A stretch of 64,000 nt of DNA, from the NCBI RefSeq assembly GCF_007678255.1, contig NZ_VEED01000001.1, forward strand, positions 687,490 through 751,489, read 5' to 3'. Shown here piece after piece: positions 17,570 through 26,923 of the stretch; the first letter of the stretch is position 1, and each line of letters opens with the position of its first letter. Source of the DNA: Bacillus sp. X1(2014). Lineage in GTDB: Bacteria; Bacillota; Bacilli; Bacillales_B; DSM-18226. Both the position numbers and the translations under genes were made by a program. A model generated the notes under the pieces. The model worked only from the letters and a program-made list of their open reading frames with translations, was not told the origin of the DNA and searched no databases.

Positions 17570-18601
17570 TTATCCAACCTTTAATTCGGAGGATTCTGCT
17601 ATTTTCTGAGCAACTAACAGTGTGAGATCTACCACACGTGAAGAATAGCCCCACTCATTATCATACCATGCCAAAACCTTTACTTTTCTTGTCCCCATCA
17701 CCATTGTGGATAGACCATCAATGATGGCAGAATGTTCATTGGTATTAAAATCAACAGATACTAACGGTTCCATTGTAAAATCTAAAATGCCTTTTAATGG
17801 GCCATTTGCTGCTTCAATAAAGGCATGATTGACTTCATCCACGGTTACATCTTGTTTAAGATCCACGACTAAATCAACCAGTGAAACGTTTGGTGTTGGA
17901 ACACGAAGTGACATACCATGTAATTTCCCCTTTAACTGTGGTAAAACTAGAGAAATTGCTTTCGCTGCCCCTGTTGTCGTTGGAATGATTGATTGACCGC
18001 AAGCACGAGCCCTCCGTAAATCTTTATGAGGATTATCTATATTTTTTTGATCATTTGTATAGGCATGAATGGTCGTCATTAATCCGCTTTCAATTCCAAA
18101 TTTATCATCTAATACCTTTGCAACAGGTGCAAGACAGTTGGTTGTACATGATGCATTGGAGATAATTTCATGTTCATTAATATCCAGCATTTCTTCATTA
18201 ACACCCATAACAATGGTAACGTCCTCATTTTTTCCTGGTGCAGTTAAGATCACTTTCTTTGCCCCTGCTTCTAAGTGTAATGCTGCCGCTTCACGGGCAT
18301 TAAACTTCCCAGTAGCTTCAATCACAATCTCAATCCCGAGCTCTCTCCATGGAAGTTCCTCTGGATTACGACTGCTCAATAATTTAATCCTTTTTCCATT
18401 TACAAGCAGCTCATCATCTAATGGAACAACTTCTCCTTGAAATGGTCCATGATTTGTATCATATTTAAGTAAATGTGCTAATGTTTCTGCAGGATAACTA
18501 GCATTTATGGCTACAACATCAAGCTTATTTTCAAGGATCGCTTTTCTAAAAACCATCCTTCCAATTCTCCCAAATCCATTAATCGCAACTTTTGTCTTCA
18601 T
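17570..18601 (-). CDS. gapB: Gluconeogenic glyceraldehyde-3-phosphate dehydrogenase GapB
   Basis: A 343-aa GAPDH with Rossmann motif INGFGRIGR (8-16) and catalytic Cys152 in ASCTTNCLAP. After the second strand it reads AINASYP (31-37) instead of the Asp-Leu of the glycolytic enzyme; this fits NADP preference and the gluconeogenic (1,3-BPG to GAP) or erythrose-4-phosphate role of GapB. In B. subtilis CcpN represses gapB on glucose; the upstream region has a good -10 (TATACT) but no clear -35. No CcpN operator could be assigned with confidence. Confidence 0.93.
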   Translation of the reverse strand: MKTKVAINGFGRIGRMVFRKAILENKLDVVAINASYPAETLAHLLKYDTNHGPFQGEVVPLDDELLVNGKRIKLLSSRNPEELPWRELGIEIVIEATGKFNAREAAALHLEAGAKKVILTAPGKNEDVTIVMGVNEEMLDINEHEIISNASCTTNCLAPVAKVLDDKFGIESGLMTTIHAYTNDQKNIDNPHKDLRRARACGQSIIPTTTGAAKAISLVLPQLKGKLHGMSLRVPTPNVSLVDLVVDLKQDVTVDEVNHAFIEAANGPLKGILDFTMEPLVSVDFNTNEHSAIIDGLSTMVMGTRKVKVLAWYDNEWGYSSRVVDLTLLVAQKIAESSELKVG

Positions 18602-18736
18602 TTTGCAACCCCTTCTGTATTAATGTCATACTTAATACTTGTATTATTGTAATTAGTATAACATATTTAGGTGGAATTGTGATGAATAAAGTGCGGATTT
18701 TTAAAATGTTTTATAATTTAGATAACTTATTAATAT

Positions 18737-18762
18737 AAAAAAAGAGAAGGTCACTCCTTCTC
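18737..18762 (-). terminator. Terminator of the polA-mutM-ytaF-coaE cluster
   Basis: GAGAAGG-AGTGA-CCTTCTC hairpin followed by seven T on the minus strand, 16 nt after the coaE stop. Confidence 0.87.
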
Positions 18763-18777
18763 CCTAATTATTTCATA

Positions 18778-19383
18778 TTATTTTTTATTGATGCCAAACT
18801 GCGCTAAGATTTCAAGAAGCTGTTTTTTTGTATCCTCGACCGAACCATTATTATTAATTACTGCGTCTGCGAGCCTGAGTTTATCAGCCAATGGCATTTG
18901 AGAATGGATCCTTGCTTCTGCATCCTCAACAGATAGGTTATTTCTCGCGATTAATCTTTTTAATTGAGTTTCATTGTCAACAAATACTAGTAATGTTTTA
19001 TCCACCATATACGTAAGTTTACTTTCAAATAGTAACGGTATATCGAGAACAACCACTTCTTCACCATTCTTTTTCGCCGTTTCGACTTTATCCTTCATTC
19101 TTCTTCTGACTTCTGGGTGAACGATGTCATTTAATAATTGCCGTTTTTCGACTTGATGAAAAATAATCGAGCCCAGTTTAGGCCGATCGATTTCTCCATC
19201 GGCTAATAATATATCTTCGCCAAACTCAGCAAGGATATTAAAATAAGCCGTTTCACCTTTCATTACCGCAAGGCGTGCTTCAATATCTGCATCAACCACC
19301 GTGATATTCATTTCTTTAAAAAAGTTAGAGACAGTACTTTTTCCACTGGCAATTCCACCTGTTAAACCGATAACTAATGACAT
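18778..19383 (-). CDS. coaE: Dephospho-CoA kinase
   Basis: A 201-aa P-loop kinase for the last step of coenzyme A synthesis (dephospho-CoA + ATP to CoA). Walker A GLTGGIASGKST is at 6-17; DADIEAR and the VVLDIPLLFE motif follow. The start MSLVIGLTGG at 19383 is preceded by AAAGAGG; the frame extends further upstream without a better site. It starts 22 nt after the ytaF stop, closing the phoPR-polA-mutM-ytaF-coaE series. Confidence 0.94.
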   Translation of the reverse strand: MSLVIGLTGGIASGKSTVSNFFKEMNITVVDADIEARLAVMKGETAYFNILAEFGEDILLADGEIDRPKLGSIIFHQVEKRQLLNDIVHPEVRRRMKDKVETAKKNGEEVVVLDIPLLFESKLTYMVDKTLLVFVDNETQLKRLIARNNLSVEDAEARIHSQMPLADKLRLADAVINNNGSVEDTKKQLLEILAQFGINKK

Positions 19384-19405
19384 CCCCATATCCTCTTTCT
19401 GGTTC

Positions 19406-20041
19406 TTATAATTTCCAAATCCCAATGATTATTAATAATATCCCTGGCAAAAAGGTGAACTTTTGAATCCATTCAAATTTATGAAAAAAAGTTCCACTTT
19501 TTATTCCTAAAAGAACAAACAATGAACTCATAATTGCGACAGTAAACGCTAAATAATAAGGAGAGAAGCCAAGCATCGCTGCGCCAATCCCTGCTCCAAA
19601 GGCATCCAGCGACAAGGCAAACCCTAACATTAACGCCTCAATCCCAGTAATCGTACCAGATTGATCGAAATCAGCCGACATCGGCTTTTTCAATATATTA
19701 ATGGCTAATCCTAGGGACTTGATTTCAAAATTCACGATTGTCTTTTCCTGATCTAGTACGTCCTTTTCTTTTTCTGGTCGAAAAAATTGATACAAAACCC
19801 AAGCACCAAGACCAATTAGGATTATTCCCCCTAGGCTTGCCGTAATTCTTGGTGATAAAACTTTCTCAAGTCCGTGTCCAATTGACACAGCGATCATTAA
19901 GGAAATAGCAGAGCAACTTGCAATAATAATTATTGACCTAAGCGGCATGATCATTTTCCTTAGTCCATAGGTAAATCCTACGCTAAAGCTGTCAAGGCTA
20001 AGTGCAAAAGCCAGGATGAGAAGTGATAACAACTGAACCAT
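19406..20041 (-). CDS. ytaF: Sporulation membrane protein YtaF (MntP-like)
   Basis: A 211-aa polytopic protein of about six helices. It resembles the MntP efflux fold: two similar halves each open with AFALSLDSFSVGFTYG (about 11-26) and GFALSLDAFGAGIGAAMLG (about 135-153), carrying paired Asp residues. In B. subtilis ytaF is SigE-dependent and located between coaE and mutM as here. ATG 20041 gives the family length; the upstream extension to 20101 is probably untranslated. The transported ion, if any, is not established. Confidence 0.85.
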   Translation of the reverse strand: MVQLLSLLILAFALSLDSFSVGFTYGLRKMIMPLRSIIIIASCSAISLMIAVSIGHGLEKVLSPRITASLGGIILIGLGAWVLYQFFRPEKEKDVLDQEKTIVNFEIKSLGLAINILKKPMSADFDQSGTITGIEALMLGFALSLDAFGAGIGAAMLGFSPYYLAFTVAIMSSLFVLLGIKSGTFFHKFEWIQKFTFLPGILLIIIGIWKL

Positions 20042-20137
20042 GATGTCTAGGGCTCCTTCCACCAAAATCATTACGATAGTATATGGCAGGAGCCTATCCA
20101 TGGTTAATGTTATTCTATTTTCACCTTTTTACTTTTT

Positions 20138-20974
20138 CTATTCTGCTGAGATCTTTTGGCATTGTGGACAGTAATGGGTTCCTCTTCCGCCAACAGTTAT
20201 TTTTTCTAAAGGTGTCCCGCACCGTTTACACTCTTCACCCTTTCGACCGTAAGCATATAATTCAAGCTGAAACATTCCAATTTCACCTTGAGAGTTAACA
20301 TACGATCGAATCGTACTTCCCCCTTTTTTAACTGCCTCACTTAAGGTTGCAACAATTTCACGATGAAGAAGGTTAAGTTCATTTGCATCAAGTGTGTTGG
20401 CAATACGTTCTGGATGGATGCCGGCCCTAAAAAGCGCTTCATCCACATAGATATTACCCAATCCCACAAAGACTTTTTGGTCTAATAAAGCGGTTTTAAT
20501 TTTTCGATTCGTTTTTTTCAGCTTTTCAGCCAGATACTGAACGGTAAATTCCTCTGAAAAAGGTTCAGGGCCCAGTCCGATTAAGGGCTCCGTTAAAAAT
20601 TCATCCCCTTTTTTATAGAGGTGCATGGTTCCAAACTTTCGAACGTCCCGATACCTTAATTCGGTCCCATCTGTAAAATGAAAGAGAACATGTGTATGTT
20701 TATCATAGGGCTCCTTCTTAGGATATAGACCATACTTTCCTTCCATTCTTAAGTGGGAAACTAGAGCGAAATTTCCTGTATAGATAATTAAAAATTTCCC
20801 TCTTCTGCCTACATCGATAATAGTCTCTCCAATCAAGGCATCGACAAATTGTTCCACTTCAAGTGGGGTTTTTATGATTTTTGGCCAATAGACAGTTATA
20901 TCCTCGATTGTTTTATTAACCACTAATTTTTTTAATGTTTTTCGAACGGTTTCTACTTCCGGAAGTTCTGGCAA
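20138..20974 (-). CDS. mutM: Formamidopyrimidine-DNA glycosylase
   Basis: A 278-aa Fpg/MutM, a bifunctional glycosylase/AP lyase that removes 8-oxoguanine and FapyG. After Met removal the catalytic Pro starts PELPEVETVR, with Glu next to it. A central H2TH region holds the GLGNIYVDEALF motif, and the C-terminal zinc finger is CKRCGTPLEKITVGGRGTHY then CPQC. It lies 15 nt after polA, so both base-excision-repair genes are co-transcribed. Confidence 0.97.
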   Translation of the reverse strand: MPELPEVETVRKTLKKLVVNKTIEDITVYWPKIIKTPLEVEQFVDALIGETIIDVGRRGKFLIIYTGNFALVSHLRMEGKYGLYPKKEPYDKHTHVLFHFTDGTELRYRDVRKFGTMHLYKKGDEFLTEPLIGLGPEPFSEEFTVQYLAEKLKKTNRKIKTALLDQKVFVGLGNIYVDEALFRAGIHPERIANTLDANELNLLHREIVATLSEAVKKGGSTIRSYVNSQGEIGMFQLELYAYGRKGEECKRCGTPLEKITVGGRGTHYCPQCQKISAE

Positions 20975-20989
20975 GATAGCCCCCTCCTT

Positions 20990-23626
20990 TTATTTAGCGT
21001 CAAACCATGTTGGCCCGTAGGCATAATCCACTTTTAATGGCACCTTTAATTCGAGGGCATTTTCCATCACATCTGGGACTAACTTCTTTAAAGTTTCCAA
21101 TTCTTCCTCAGGTGCTTCAAAAATTAATTCATCATGGACCTGAAGTAAAAGCCGTGTCTTTAACCCCATGTCCTTTAATGCATCGTCCATATCTATCATT
21201 GCTTTTTTTATGATATCAGCAGCACTGCCTTGAATTGGCGTGTTCATAGCCGTTCTTTCGGCAAAACTTCGGATATTAAAATTACGCGCAGTAATTTCAG
21301 GAATATATCTCCTTCTTTGCATAAGAGTTGAAACATATCCTTTTTGCTTAGCTGAGTGGATAATATCATCCATATATTCTTTGACACCTGGGTAAGTATC
21401 TAAATAGCGTTCAATGAATTGACCGGCTTCCTTCCTGGTTATTCCTAAGGATTGGGATAGTCCATAATCACTGATTCCATAGACAATTCCAAAATTAACG
21501 GCTTTTGCCTGACGCCTCATATTCGAGGTTACCTCATCTTTATTGACGTGGAAAACCTCCATCGCGGTCTTGGTATGAATATCCATATCTTCCTTAAATG
21601 CTTGAATCAGCTTATCATCACCAGCAATATCAGCAAGAACGCGAAGTTCAATCTGGGAATAGTCAGCAGCAAAAATGATCCACCCTTCCTCAGATGGAAC
21701 AAAGGCCTGACGAATTTTCCGACCCTCTTCCAATCGAATCGGGATATTTTGCAAATTGGGATCAATAGAACTTAACCGCCCTGTCGCTGTTAAGGTTTGT
21801 TGATATCTTGTATGGACTTTCCCGGTTTTAGGATTGATCACCTTTAACAATCCTTCTATATAGGTAGATTGGAGCTTCCCTAATTGTCTGTATAGAAGGA
21901 TGTATTCAATAATTTCATGATCCTCCGCTAATTTCTCCAATACATCCGCTGACGTGGAATAACCTGTTTTTGTTTTCTTTAATGAAGGCAGGTTTAATTT
22001 ATCAAATAAAATAACGCCAAGCTGTTTCGGTGAGTTGATATTAAATTTTTCGCCTGCTAATTCACATATCTTTTCTTCAATTTCAATTAGTCTCTCATTT
22101 AGTTCTTTGCCCATTGTCTGGAGGCGTTCCTGTTCGACTTTGATTCCACATGATTCCATATCGGCTAAGATAAGCGATAATGGCATTTCAAGTTCGGTAA
22201 ATAACTCATATTGTTCATTTTTTCTTAATTCATCCTCTAGTTTTCCTCTTAGGTCAGACATGGCAAGACTTTTACGGACAAGATGTTCTGCAAGTTGTGT
22301 TACTTCAGGGACCTTTCGTTTCGCCCCTTTCCCATAAAAAGATTCATCGGTTTGGATTGTATGTACATCAAATCGTTTTGTAATCGCGGCGAGATCTTCA
22401 ATGTTTTCTGAAGGATTAATGATATAGGAGGCCATCAGAATATCAAAATCGACTCCTTTTAAATGAATATCATATCTTCGTAAAGAGACCTCAGAACGCT
22501 TGGCATCATAAACTGTCTTCTTTTTACTTTCATCCTCCGCCCATTTTTTGAAAACATCAGATTGTATTACCTGTTCAGTAGGGAAGTAGAAATGACCGTT
22601 TTCATTGACGAGGGAGAAACCAATAATCTCTGCATAATGATAATTATCATCTAACATCTCAACATAAAAATAATTATCATCTGCGAATATCTCTTCCGTG
22701 ATTTCTTCTGGAGTTTGAAACTCAATCTCTTCCAGTTCTGGCACATCAGCCATGTCTGGACCTTCTCCCAGCTTATCCAATAACGAATGAAAGCCTAATT
22801 CTTTAAAGAGAGCGACTAATTTATCGCGCGTAAAACCCTCATAAGTGATCGTATCTATATTTACATCGATAGGTGCTTGCCTTTCAATTGTTGCCAGCTC
22901 TTTACTCATTATGGCTTGATCCTTAAATTCTTCCAACTTCTCTTTAAGCTTATTACCATTAACCTGGTCAATGGAGGCTAATAAATTTTCAAGCGTAGTA
23001 AATTCCTTTAAAAGTTTGATAGCTGTTTTTTCACCAACACCAGGTACACCAGGAATATTATCGGAAGGGTCTCCCATCAGCCCCTTCATATCAATGATTT
23101 GGTCTGGTGTAAGTCCATATTTTTCAGCGACATGTTCAGGGGTATATTCCTCAATATCTGTAATACCCTTACGCGTGATTCCAACTGTAGTGGTTGGTGA
23201 AGAGAGTTGCGTTAAATCTTTATCTCCGGAAATCACCTTTACTTCATACCCATCATGTTCAGCATTTAATGACAAAGTACCAATGATATCATCGGCCTCA
23301 TAATTTTCAAGTTCATACCTAGAGATTCCATAGGCATCTAGAAGGTCACGAATGAACGGAAATTGTTCTGATAGCTCAGGCGGAGTTTTTTGTCTGCCGC
23401 CTTTATATTCACTAAAGGTTTTATGTCGAAAGGTCGTTTTTCCCGCGTCAAATGCAACAAGGATATGGCTTGGCTTTTCATCCTCAAGTATTTTCATCAG
23501 CATCATCGTAAAGCCATAAACGGCATTCGTATGAATTCCTTTATCGTTATTAAGCAAGGGTAGTGCAAAGAATGCCCGGTAAGCAATACTATTACCATCT
23601 ATAAGGACAAGTTTCTTCTTTTCCAT
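20990..23626 (-). CDS. polA: DNA polymerase I (exonuclease domain inactivated)
   Basis: An 878-aa Pol I for repair and Okazaki-fragment maturation. The 5'-nuclease domain (about 1-290) has LIDGNSIAYRAFFAL and MGDPSDNIPGVPGVGEKTA. The middle exonuclease-like domain (about 300-470) lacks the DxE of ExoI (VEMLDDNYHYAEIIGFSL), so proofreading should be absent, as in other Bacillus Pol I. The polymerase domain has motif A DYSQIELR, motif B RRQAKAVNFGIVYG and motif C QVHDELIFE. An AAGGTGG site precedes the ATG, and the gene follows phoR by 19 nt. Confidence 0.96.
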   Translation of the reverse strand: MEKKKLVLIDGNSIAYRAFFALPLLNNDKGIHTNAVYGFTMMLMKILEDEKPSHILVAFDAGKTTFRHKTFSEYKGGRQKTPPELSEQFPFIRDLLDAYGISRYELENYEADDIIGTLSLNAEHDGYEVKVISGDKDLTQLSSPTTTVGITRKGITDIEEYTPEHVAEKYGLTPDQIIDMKGLMGDPSDNIPGVPGVGEKTAIKLLKEFTTLENLLASIDQVNGNKLKEKLEEFKDQAIMSKELATIERQAPIDVNIDTITYEGFTRDKLVALFKELGFHSLLDKLGEGPDMADVPELEEIEFQTPEEITEEIFADDNYFYVEMLDDNYHYAEIIGFSLVNENGHFYFPTEQVIQSDVFKKWAEDESKKKTVYDAKRSEVSLRRYDIHLKGVDFDILMASYIINPSENIEDLAAITKRFDVHTIQTDESFYGKGAKRKVPEVTQLAEHLVRKSLAMSDLRGKLEDELRKNEQYELFTELEMPLSLILADMESCGIKVEQERLQTMGKELNERLIEIEEKICELAGEKFNINSPKQLGVILFDKLNLPSLKKTKTGYSTSADVLEKLAEDHEIIEYILLYRQLGKLQSTYIEGLLKVINPKTGKVHTRYQQTLTATGRLSSIDPNLQNIPIRLEEGRKIRQAFVPSEEGWIIFAADYSQIELRVLADIAGDDKLIQAFKEDMDIHTKTAMEVFHVNKDEVTSNMRRQAKAVNFGIVYGISDYGLSQSLGITRKEAGQFIERYLDTYPGVKEYMDDIIHSAKQKGYVSTLMQRRRYIPEITARNFNIRSFAERTAMNTPIQGSAADIIKKAMIDMDDALKDMGLKTRLLLQVHDELIFEAPEEELETLKKLVPDVMENALELKVPLKVDYAYGPTWFDAK

Positions 23627-23645
23627 TTATATCCACCTTCCAAAA

Positions 23646-25064
23646 TCACCTTAAATATTTATATAATTCAATTATAAACTCGCTTCCTTCACCCAATTCA
23701 CTTCTAACACTTATATTTCCATGATGGGCTTCAATTAAATGCTTAACGATCGCTAGTCCAAGTCCAGTCCCACCGGAGTTCCGGCTCCTATCTCGGTCGA
23801 CACGGTAAAATCGTTCAAAAATACGCGGAATTTCTTCCTTACTAATTCCAATTCCCGTATCTTTTACATGAACTCGTATCTTATCACCGTGTTCGAGAAG
23901 GATAATTTCCACATTCCCTTCAGGCGGAGTGTAGTTCATGGCATTGGCAATCAAGTTAATAAACACTTGTTTTAACCGGTCTAAATCACCCTGGACCATC
24001 ACTTGATCTTGCTTACAAAGGAGGTTAATCCGGATATTCTTTGCTTGGGCTTTTCCACTAAGAACCGTAATAACTTCTTTTAATAGCTCGTACAAATCTA
24101 GTTCTTGAATATTTAATCTGAAGCCCTGTTGTTCTATTTTTGAAAGATCTAATAGATCTTGGATGAGGGTTTGGAGACGGTCACTTTCTTTGAGAATAAT
24201 GGAAAGAAACGCTTCCAATGTTTCTTTATTATTCATGGCACCATCCATCAGTGTTTCAGTAAACCCTTTAATAGAAGTGACTGGGGTTTTTAATTCATGT
24301 GATACATTGGCCACAAAATCCTTGCGCATTTGCTCGAGTTTTTTAATTTCCGTAATATCATGAAATACGAGCAATACACCTTTCCAAACATTGTTGGTTC
24401 CGAGAATCGGGACACCGTACACAACAAAGTATCTCCGTTCAATGAATAGTGGAACAAGTATTTGTTTGCTAACCTTCTTTTCCGTCCGAAAAACTTCAGC
24501 CACTAATTGACAAATTTCCTCATATTCAATCACTTCATAATAAACTTTATTTAAATAATCGCTAGAATTGACGTGGAAAATATCAATAAATCCTTTATTG
24601 ATTAGGTTAATATACCCTCGACTATCAATTAACACTAAACCAGCGCCCATATTTTCAATTAATGCACTGAGCCTATCCTGTTGCATTTCTTGTGCTTTAG
24701 TGAGCTCTTGTAGGTTTTCGGCCAGCATATTGATTGATGACCCAAGCATCCCCGTTTCATCTAATCTACTTACTGTAGTTCGCGCACGGTAATTTCCTTT
24801 TGCAAGTTCAATGGCAACATTTGTAGCGGCCTCAATTGGTTTTGTATACTTTGAGGTAATTCTTACACATAGAAAAAGAATAATAATGATGGCAATCCCA
24901 AGACAAATGGAAAGAACCCACAAGACTTCAATTTTCAGGTGTTGAGTTAGAGACTCTAGGTAATAGCTTTTAAAAAATTGACCTATCAAAATTCCTACCC
25001 CAACTAATACAATAATAATTAATATGATTAGTGATATTAGCAGTCCTTTACGGAATTTGGTCAT
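23646..25064 (-). CDS. phoR: PhoR-type sensor histidine kinase lacking the extracytoplasmic domain
   Basis: A 472-aa kinase partnered with PhoP. Helix 1 is about 8-30 and helix 2 about 47-67, with only some 16 residues between them; B. subtilis PhoR (579 aa) has a folded sensor domain there. HAMP (about 70-120), a PAS domain (about 126-230), the H-box ANVSHELKTPVTSIKGF, N-box NLIANAMNYTPP, DTGIGI and GTGLGLAIVKHL follow, all intact. The start overlaps the phoP stop (ATGA). In B. subtilis the cytoplasmic PAS senses a wall-teichoic-acid intermediate, so a sensor without the outer domain could still work. Confidence 0.9.
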   Translation of the reverse strand: MTKFRKGLLISLIILIIIVLVGVGILIGQFFKSYYLESLTQHLKIEVLWVLSICLGIAIIIILFLCVRITSKYTKPIEAATNVAIELAKGNYRARTTVSRLDETGMLGSSINMLAENLQELTKAQEMQQDRLSALIENMGAGLVLIDSRGYINLINKGFIDIFHVNSSDYLNKVYYEVIEYEEICQLVAEVFRTEKKVSKQILVPLFIERRYFVVYGVPILGTNNVWKGVLLVFHDITEIKKLEQMRKDFVANVSHELKTPVTSIKGFTETLMDGAMNNKETLEAFLSIILKESDRLQTLIQDLLDLSKIEQQGFRLNIQELDLYELLKEVITVLSGKAQAKNIRINLLCKQDQVMVQGDLDRLKQVFINLIANAMNYTPPEGNVEIILLEHGDKIRVHVKDTGIGISKEEIPRIFERFYRVDRDRSRNSGGTGLGLAIVKHLIEAHHGNISVRSELGEGSEFIIELYKYLR

Positions 25065-25777
25065 TCTCCTTTCGGCTCCTCCAGTTTATAGCCCAAGCCC
25101 CGAATTGTTTTGATATAGGCTGGCTTTTTTGTGTCCACTTCAACTTTTTCTCTTAAATGTGAGATATGTACATCGACTATTCTAGTATCGCCAGCAAAGT
25201 CATAATTCCAAACGGCACTTAATAATTGATCACGAGTCATAACACGCCCTTTATTTTGAGCAAGATAAAGAAGCAATTCAAATTCTTTTAAGGTTAACTC
25301 CAACAGATTGTCGTTAAAGTAAGCCTCATATTTATCAGAATTGATTTTTAAATTACCTATTTGTAGTACCCCCTTCTCTTCCCCACTTACCGGTGCAGCA
25401 TCCGTTTGAGTTTGTGTCCTTCTAAGGATTGCTTTGACACGGGCAATCACTTCTCTTGGACTGAAAGGTTTCACCATATAATCATCTGCACCTAGCTCTA
25501 GCCCCAAGATTTTATCGAATTCATCCTCTTTAGCTGTTAACATTAAAATCGGAGTCATAATCTTGTTTTGTCTCAACTGCTTACAAACTTCCATTCCATC
25601 CATTTTAGGCAGCATTAGATCTAAAACAATGATATCAGGGGATTGGGTCTCAGCAATTTGTTTCCCCTCTTCACCATCCATTGCTGTTATTACATCAAAC
25701 CCCGCTTGCTCCATGTTATATTGTAGTAAAGTAACAATTGACTGTTCATCATCGACAACAAGCACTCTATTTTTCAT
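25061..25777 (-). CDS. phoP: PhoP-type response regulator, OmpR family
   Basis: A 238-aa regulator. The receiver domain has phosphoacceptor Asp53 in VLDLMLPKMDG, the acidic DDE at 9-11 and the TAKEDEFD/Lys signature. The winged-helix DNA-binding domain (about 135-238) contains RIVDVHISHLREKVE and RGLGYKLE. ATG 25777 with GGGGG upstream is chosen; the frame to 25855 has no site. The phosphate-starvation regulon (phosphatases, teichuronic acid, transporters) is the expected target in Bacillus. Two Pho-box-like repeats lie upstream. Confidence 0.92.
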   Translation of the reverse strand: MKNRVLVVDDEQSIVTLLQYNMEQAGFDVITAMDGEEGKQIAETQSPDIIVLDLMLPKMDGMEVCKQLRQNKIMTPILMLTAKEDEFDKILGLELGADDYMVKPFSPREVIARVKAILRRTQTQTDAAPVSGEEKGVLQIGNLKINSDKYEAYFNDNLLELTLKEFELLLYLAQNKGRVMTRDQLLSAVWNYDFAGDTRIVDVHISHLREKVEVDTKKPAYIKTIRGLGYKLEEPKGE

Positions 25778-25837
25778 AATAACCCCCACATTTTTAGTTA
25801 CCTCCATTATAATAATAAAGTTTGTGTATTTTCTAGC

Positions 25838-25854
25838 TTTACAAAACTTTAACA
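25838..25854 (+). promoter_or_regulatory. Possible Pho-box pair upstream of phoP
   Basis: TTTACA and TTAACA separated by 5 bp, the spacing of PhoP-binding repeats (consensus TT(A/C/T)ACA). Only two repeats are seen where four are usual; autoregulation of phoPR is known in B. subtilis. Confidence 0.4.
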
Positions 25855-25969
25855 AACGAACTTCGTATGAGTTAGTCTTTTGAAAAGTTAACTAAAAAGT
25901 CATTACTTCTACCAAATTCCCTCATTATTTTTTATAAAATTAACCTAAACACGAGGAAGGAAGTGGAAT

Positions 25970-26881
25970 ATGGCTTACAAAAATCGAAATGAATCTGGTG
26001 AATTATTAATTCTCAGAATTTTAAACCGACGTATGGGTTTAACAGCAGAGGAACAAAAAAAGTATTTAAACCTAGAAAAAGGCTTTAAGGGTGAAACTCA
26101 ATTCGACGAATTAACTGAGAATCTTCAAAGTCAGTGCATTATACTAAACGAATTACTGCTCGAGGTTAATGGATCTAAATTTCAAATTGATACCACCATC
26201 ATTTTCCAAGATGCTATTTACCATTTTGAAGTTAAAAATTATGATGGCGACTTTATTTACAAACCTGACAGGCTGAAAAAGATTTCCGGTAAAGATTATA
26301 AAAATCCTCTGGACCAACTAAAACGAACCCAGTTTTTGTTCAGCCAGTTACTTCAAAATTTAGGATATAATATTCCCATTGAGGGATCCGTTGTATTTAT
26401 TAACCCCGAGTTTACATTATATGAAGCCCCTCCAAACAAGTCCTTTGTTTTCCCGACACAATTAAACCAGCTAATAAAAAAACTGGAGAAGATTCCTGCA
26501 AAATTAACTAATCGCCATTTCAAAATTGCTGATAAGCTTGTTACCCTACATCAAATTGAATCACCTTATACTAGACTCCCCCCTTATGATTATAATCAGC
26601 AAAAAAAAGGTATCACCTGTGCAAAATGTAACTCATTTAATGTAACTTTTTCAACAGGCGCTAGAAAAGTTATCTGTGATATATGTGAATGTGTGGAAGG
26701 GATTGAATCTGCTATTTTGCGTAATGTAGAGGAAATAAAGCTTCTATTTCCTGATATTAAAATTACAACTAATTTGGTCTATGAATGGTGTGGTGGGGTT
26801 GTGGCAAAAAAAACAATTAAAAAATATTTAAAGAAAAACTATCAGTCCATTGGGAACAAAAAATATACATATTATATTTGA
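25970..26881 (+). CDS. NERD-domain protein with C-terminal zinc ribbon
   Basis: A 303-aa protein. Residues about 36-150 form a NERD (nuclease-related) domain: GFKGETQFDEL, an Asp after ...SKFQIDTTIIF, then YHFEVKNYDGDF with the E-x-K of the PD-(D/E)xK nuclease fold. Near 220-240 a zinc ribbon is suggested by CAKC...CDIC, followed by a helical tail. A GAGGAAGG site precedes the ATG. It points opposite to its neighbours and is absent from this slot in B. subtilis, so it is probably accessory. The NERD family is presumed to act on DNA; the substrate is unknown. Confidence 0.8.
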   Translation: MAYKNRNESGELLILRILNRRMGLTAEEQKKYLNLEKGFKGETQFDELTENLQSQCIILNELLLEVNGSKFQIDTTIIFQDAIYHFEVKNYDGDFIYKPDRLKKISGKDYKNPLDQLKRTQFLFSQLLQNLGYNIPIEGSVVFINPEFTLYEAPPNKSFVFPTQLNQLIKKLEKIPAKLTNRHFKIADKLVTLHQIESPYTRLPPYDYNQQKKGITCAKCNSFNVTFSTGARKVICDICECVEGIESAILRNVEEIKLLFPDIKITTNLVYEWCGGVVAKKTIKKYLKKNYQSIGNKKYTYYI

Positions 26882-26923
26882 ATTGACTTGTCATAAATCT
26901 CGTTTCTTGCATATATCTCTGCA

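Noticed and set aside
18610..18660. CcpN operator upstream of gapB
   Set aside because: TATGACATTAA resembles the CcpN motif weakly; two mismatches and no second site make it unsafe to list.
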